From CAYJAZ01 sp964371865 (GTDB lineage: Bacteria; Desulfobacterota; Desulfovibrionia; Desulfovibrionales; Desulfovibrionaceae), in the NCBI GenBank assembly GCA_964371865.1, contig CAYJOR010000052.1, positions 1-18,694 on the forward strand: a stretch of DNA of 18,694 bases. Direction: 5' to 3'. Under the pieces are notes generated by a model, which saw only the letters and a list, made by a program, of their open reading frames with translations, had not been told where the DNA came from and did not search any database. This document shows, in pieces, positions 15,271 through 18,694 of this stretch; positions within the stretch are counted from its first letter, which is position 1; every line of letters begins with the position of its first letter. The translations under genes and the position numbers were made by a program.

Positions 15271-16038
15271 ATGAGAAAAATTGCTATTTATGGAAAAGGC
15301 GGAATTGGAAAATCAACTACAACATCACATCTTTCAGTTGCTTTAAGTTTAATGGGTTATAAAGTAATGCAAATCGGGTGTGATCCTAAAGCTGATTCAA
15401 CAAAACCAGTTATGGGAAGAAGTATTCCAACCGTGCTTGATCAACTTAAAGAAAAAGGTGATGAACTAGAACTTAAAGATATCGTATTTGAAGGCTATAA
15501 TGGCGTTCTTTGTGTAGAATCTGGCGGTCCTACTCCGGGTATTGGCTGTGCAGGTCGTGGTATTATTTCAGCTTTTGAAAAACTTGCTGACCTCGACGCT
15601 TTTGAAGAATATAAACCGGACATCGTTATCTATGATGTTCTTGGCGACGTTGTATGTGGTGGTTTTGCTATGCCAATTCGTGGTGGATATGCAAGAGAAG
15701 TATTTATTGTATCTTCCGGTGAGATGATGGCTCTTTATGCGGCATCTAACATTGCGCAAGCTATTAAAAACTTTGGATCTCGCGGTTATGCTAAACTTCA
15801 AGGTATCATTCTCAACGCTAAAAACATTGTAGACGAACAAGAAATTGTTAAAAAAGCAGCGGACGAAATTGGTACAAGTATTGTAACTTATGTTCCACGT
15901 CATGGCGATATTCAAAAAGGTGAAGCTAAAAACGGAACTGTTTTTGAATGCTTAGAAGTTTCAGAAATGCACGCTGTCTATAAAGGCTTAGCGCAAGAAG
16001 TTCTCAATCTTTCACAAGATATTGAAGAAGAAGAATAG
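15271..16038 (+). CDS. NifH-like ATP-dependent iron-sulfur reductase (nitrogenase-like, not true nitrogenase)
   Basis: A 255-aa homodimeric Fe-protein-like ATPase that would pass electrons to the two downstream subunits. The P-loop is GKGGIGKST (8-16) and switch-like DPKADST is at 38-44. The two [4Fe-4S] ligands that bridge the dimer are present: C93 in GIGCAGRG and C129 in DVLGDVVCGGFAMPIR (equivalent to C97 and C132 of Azotobacter NifH). R96 corresponds to the arginine targeted by ADP-ribosylation in NifH. The protein is shorter than NifH (about 290 aa). The absence of nifE, nifN, nifB and canonical nifDK argues against nitrogen fixation. It best fits the group IV-like nitrogenase homologues, a class that includes F430-biosynthesis and methylthio-alkane reductases and many uncharacterised members. 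It is the first gene of a three-gene operon, with stop and next start 8 nt apart. Confidence 0.88.
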   Translation: MRKIAIYGKGGIGKSTTTSHLSVALSLMGYKVMQIGCDPKADSTKPVMGRSIPTVLDQLKEKGDELELKDIVFEGYNGVLCVESGGPTPGIGCAGRGIISAFEKLADLDAFEEYKPDIVIYDVLGDVVCGGFAMPIRGGYAREVFIVSSGEMMALYAASNIAQAIKNFGSRGYAKLQGIILNAKNIVDEQEIVKKAADEIGTSIVTYVPRHGDIQKGEAKNGTVFECLEVSEMHAVYKGLAQEVLNLSQDIEEEE

Positions 16039-16046
16039 GGGAAATC

Positions 16047-17357
16047 ATGTCTAAAGTAGAAATGAAATTTGACGGAGAAACTCTTCTCAAAGGATTAAAT
16101 ACTCTTAAAGAAATTAAAAGCATGCGCGATGTTTCTAATATAACACATTCTCAATTTCCGGGCACTCACTGTCCACTTATGGGTGCTTTGTTAGTTGTTC
16201 GTGGCATAAAAGATAGTCTTGCATTTGTTGTTGGAACAGATGAATGTGTCTACTACTCTAAAAGTATGACAATGGCTTTTGATGGTTTTGGCGGATTAAA
16301 AGGGCGTTGTGTTTCTGTTCGATTAGATACAAACGACGTTACATTTGGCAGTGCTGAAAAAGTTGAAAGAGCTTTCAAAGAAATAGTTGATGAATACAAA
16401 CCTAGTTGTGTATTCCTTATATCAACATGCGTTATTGAAATCATTGGTGATGACTTCGACGCTCTAGCTACAACCTTCCAAAAAGAATACAATATTCCTG
16501 TTCTTCCTGTGCACACCGAACACTTTAAGTGTGAAGATCACTTACCAGGAATCGAGCGTGCTCTTTCCGCTTGTGCAGACTTAATGGTTAAGCAAGATAC
16601 ACACCCATCGGTGAATATTCTTGGTCAACGTCATGGAGATTTCACTAAGAGCGAACTTTATAAAGTTCTAAATAAAGAAAATATTGAAATAAATATACAA
16701 CTTCCTAAAGAATGTACTCTTGACGAAATCAAAACTGCTACAAAAGCAAGCTTAAATATAGTTGTAAATGATACAGCCCTTGATTTAGCAAAAAGAATGT
16801 ATGAAAAATTTGGAACTCCTTACATTAATTTCAAAAAATCATGCTCACATGAAACAAACCTTACTCTTTATAAAGAACTCTTTTCTCAATTTGGGCAAGA
16901 AGTTCCTGCTTATATTATTGAGCACTACGAAAAATGTAAAAATCTTTATAACGAAAATACAGAGACCTATAAAGGTTTACGTTATATCTACGGTGGCGTT
17001 CCGTTTTCACCATTTGAAAGCCTAAAAATACTCACTGACCTTGGTTTAGAACCTCTTCTACTTCAAATTTCAGATGTGCAAGCTGACGATTATGACAATA
17101 TCAACGAGATAACAAAGCTATATAATCCATATGTTACACGCACAGCTAACGTTGCCGGTATGACTTATGTTTACGATAATCTCAAGCCAGATTTAAATTT
17201 TGGTCCTGCATACATGCACACTCTCATAGAAAAGAAAATTGCCCCTGTTAGATTCGATAGCGCTTCCGATATGATTGGCTTTGAGCTTTGCGAAGAGTTT
17301 TTCCGAGGTTTAGCAAATGCAAAAGTTCAAGTTGAAAAATATAGAGAGGAAAAATAA
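16047..17357 (+). CDS. Nitrogenase component 1-like subunit A (NifD/BchN-like, three cluster cysteines)
   Basis: A 436-aa member of the nitrogenase component 1 / oxidoreductase family. Three cysteines in the P-cluster positions are kept: C42 (THCPLMGA), C67 (VVGTDECVYYS) and C128 (ISTCVIEIIGDD). The spacing and the VVGT-x2-C-x-Y and TC-x2-EII context resemble the N subunit of protochlorophyllide reductase as well as NifD. The C-terminal LNFGPAYMH is a family-like landmark. Together with the next protein it should form the catalytic partner reduced by the NifH-like protein, probably through a simple [4Fe-4S] cluster. The substrate cannot be inferred from sequence. A GGGGAAAT ribosome site precedes the ATG. 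The stop overlaps the next start by one base (TAATG), indicating translational coupling and fixed stoichiometry. Confidence 0.85.
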   Translation: MSKVEMKFDGETLLKGLNTLKEIKSMRDVSNITHSQFPGTHCPLMGALLVVRGIKDSLAFVVGTDECVYYSKSMTMAFDGFGGLKGRCVSVRLDTNDVTFGSAEKVERAFKEIVDEYKPSCVFLISTCVIEIIGDDFDALATTFQKEYNIPVLPVHTEHFKCEDHLPGIERALSACADLMVKQDTHPSVNILGQRHGDFTKSELYKVLNKENIEINIQLPKECTLDEIKTATKASLNIVVNDTALDLAKRMYEKFGTPYINFKKSCSHETNLTLYKELFSQFGQEVPAYIIEHYEKCKNLYNENTETYKGLRYIYGGVPFSPFESLKILTDLGLEPLLLQISDVQADDYDNINEITKLYNPYVTRTANVAGMTYVYDNLKPDLNFGPAYMHTLIEKKIAPVRFDSASDMIGFELCEEFFRGLANAKVQVEKYREEK

Positions 17358-18598
17358 TGAGTCTTTGTAGATATTTACCTACGCCATCAGATAGAATGGC
17401 AGTTTTATGGTCACTCTTAGCGATTAATGGCGCAGTAGTTTTAGAATACGGCCCAGCCGGAACAACTCACTACAGTATGATATTATACGGTAAACTTGGC
17501 GTTTCTCAAGACGGTAAACTCTTCACAACTCATATGAGCGAAGATGATGTTGTTATGGGAGACACCTCACGCCTTGAAAAGGCTATTCTTGAAGTTGACC
17601 GTTGCTCAAATGCTAAAGTAATATTTGTTGTTGCATCATCAATTTCCGCTATTATTGGCACTGATATTAAAGGTGTTTGTAATGAAATGCAAGAGCAAGT
17701 AAATGCTAAACTTGTCTGTTTTGAACAAGGCGGACTTAAAGGTGATCATAGTGTTGGTCTTGCTGAAAGCTACAAGCTTATTTGTAAAGAATTAGCGAAA
17801 AAGAATGTAGAGAAAAAAGAAAAAACTTATAATGTTTTTGGTTTATCCCTTGGTCAATACCGTGCACAAAGCGATTTATGGGAAATCACGCAACTTATGA
17901 GCGAAGCTTTTGGCTACACTCTCTTTGCAACTCTTTGTGAAAGTGTTTCTGCTGACGCCCTTGAAAATCTTGGTTCAGCAACAATCAATCTTTGTATTAG
18001 GGATGAAGCCGTTCCAGCCGCAAAAATCATGCAAAAAAAATGCGGAACTCCTTATCTTTTAGCTTGCCCATACGGTTACCAAGGCACTCTCGACTGGCTT
18101 GAAGCAATCAGTAAAGTTATTGATGAACCTATAAATCCAATTCTTTACAAGCGTCTCAAAGAAAAAACGGACGAACTAAAAGCTCGTGGTATGCGCATGC
18201 GTATGTTCAGAGAAGAAACTCCACTCGCTACAGTCGTTGGCGACTACAACAGAGTTACAGGTATAGCGCAAGTTCTTAAGGAATTTCATTTTGATATAAA
18301 TGCCCTCATCTGCGACCATACTCTTATGCTCATTCCCGATAAAAATCCTGACGTGAAATATATCGAAAATGAAAGAGAAAAAATTGATATTTTAGAACAA
18401 TGCAAATCTCAAATCATTTTTGGCGATAACGTAACCCTTGAAATTACTGATGATTCAAATACAAAAATGCTTGTATCAGCTCCGTTTTTCAAAGGTGCAG
18501 TCGCAAAGCATATGCCTATTATAGGTGAAAAAGGTATGGACTTTATATCCGAGCATATCTCAGGGTATCTCGAAAGTCTTATGAAATTAAGGCGATAG
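17357..18598 (+). CDS. Nitrogenase component 1-like subunit B (NifK/BchB-like, cluster cysteines lost)
   Basis: A 413-aa partner of the preceding protein, in the same component 1 family but divergent. The cluster-binding positions are replaced: the GPxGC motif reads GPAGTTHYS (T36, T37), and the third cysteine position reads ASSISAIIG (S95). C4 near the N-terminus is the only nearby cysteine. A one-sided cluster (three Cys from one subunit) is known in protochlorophyllide reductase, whose B subunit gives an aspartate. That aspartate aligns here with Thr, so the fourth ligand is uncertain (C4, H38 or another residue). Residues 180-413 keep the repeated Rossmann-like blocks and the C-terminal VSAPFFKGAVAKHMPIIGEKG. 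It is the last gene of the operon; no canonical terminator follows, only the repeat at 18608. Confidence 0.82.
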   Translation: MSLCRYLPTPSDRMAVLWSLLAINGAVVLEYGPAGTTHYSMILYGKLGVSQDGKLFTTHMSEDDVVMGDTSRLEKAILEVDRCSNAKVIFVVASSISAIIGTDIKGVCNEMQEQVNAKLVCFEQGGLKGDHSVGLAESYKLICKELAKKNVEKKEKTYNVFGLSLGQYRAQSDLWEITQLMSEAFGYTLFATLCESVSADALENLGSATINLCIRDEAVPAAKIMQKKCGTPYLLACPYGYQGTLDWLEAISKVIDEPINPILYKRLKEKTDELKARGMRMRMFREETPLATVVGDYNRVTGIAQVLKEFHFDINALICDHTLMLIPDKNPDVKYIENEREKIDILEQCKSQIIFGDNVTLEITDDSNTKMLVSAPFFKGAVAKHMPIIGEKGMDFISEHISGYLESLMKLRR

Positions 18599-18694
18599 AT
18601 TAACTAGTTTTTTTCGAGAGAGGGGAACCACGTTTCTTGGGGGGGGGGGGCGAAATTTGTGTTAAAAATAAAGTTTTTAAAAAAAAAAAAAACA
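18599..18694 (+). repeat. Right edge: copy of the end repeat, then poly-G and poly-A tracts
   Basis: TTTTTTTCGAGAGAG (18608-18622) and GGGGAACCACGTTTCTTG (about 18622-18639) match the repeat at 47-99. Next is an uninterrupted run of 12 G (18639-18650) and, near the end, 14 A (18679-18692). The repeat lies directly after the nitrogenase-like operon and may form the 3' end of its mRNA. The homopolymer runs at a sequence end may be assembly errors. There is no gene here. Confidence 0.5.

Noticed and set aside
15568..15915. Open frame on the minus strand opposite the NifH-like gene, and similar frames opposite or overlapping other genes (for example 269-529, 5331-5552, 16253-16516).
   Set aside because: They lie entirely within strongly supported genes, have low-complexity or unprotein-like composition, and lack ribosome sites, so they are shadows of the real coding frames.
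15271..18598. Genuine nifHDK nitrogenase.
   Set aside because: The subunits are shorter than NifD/NifK, the second has lost its P-cluster cysteines, and no nifE, nifN, nifB or other assembly genes are present.

Overview
The window is AT-rich (about one third G+C by eye) and most likely comes from a Gram-negative anaerobe. Evidence for a two-membrane cell is a TonB-dependent outer-membrane receptor and a complete Yej-type oligopeptide importer with a periplasmic binding protein. Evidence for anaerobic life is a hybrid-cluster protein, a nitrogenase-like ATP-dependent reductase that would be oxygen-sensitive, and a predicted selenocysteine peroxiredoxin. The combination fits an anaerobic proteobacterium or Desulfobacterota-like lineage, but nothing here fixes the taxonomy. 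Both ends carry copies of one repeated intergenic motif, and the right end adds poly-G and poly-A runs, so the window looks like a contig broken at repeats.

Layout. Left part, all on the minus strand: hcp (hybrid-cluster protein, 121-1707); a 412-bp gap with a 24-bp perfect hairpin; a 103-aa protein made of two related repeats; a peroxiredoxin (2647-3243) read through an in-frame TGA at its catalytic position, followed at the right distance by a SECIS-like stem-loop; and the tight yejA-yejB-yejE-yejF operon (8982 down to 3432). A divergent intergenic region near 8983-9205 separates this block from a plus-strand pair of half-transporter ABC exporters (9206-12769) whose ATP sites degenerate in complementary ways, as in obligate heterodimers.

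Right part, plus strand: a TonB-dependent receptor (13013-15070) with its own promoter and terminator, then a three-gene operon of a NifH-like ATPase and two nitrogenase-component-1-like subunits (15271-18598). The NifH-like protein keeps the P-loop and both [4Fe-4S] cysteines. The first large subunit keeps three P-cluster-type cysteines. The second has lost them, an asymmetry also seen in dark-operative protochlorophyllide reductase. No nitrogenase cofactor-assembly genes are present in the window.

The receptor gene and the nitrogenase-like operon are separate transcription units, but each has a near-identical 14-bp palindrome (TTAGATTAATCTAA type) just downstream of its putative promoter. 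This suggests one regulator controls import of a compound and its ATP-driven reduction. This receptor-reductase module and the selenocysteine peroxiredoxin, which conventional gene calling would truncate, are the two most interesting items.
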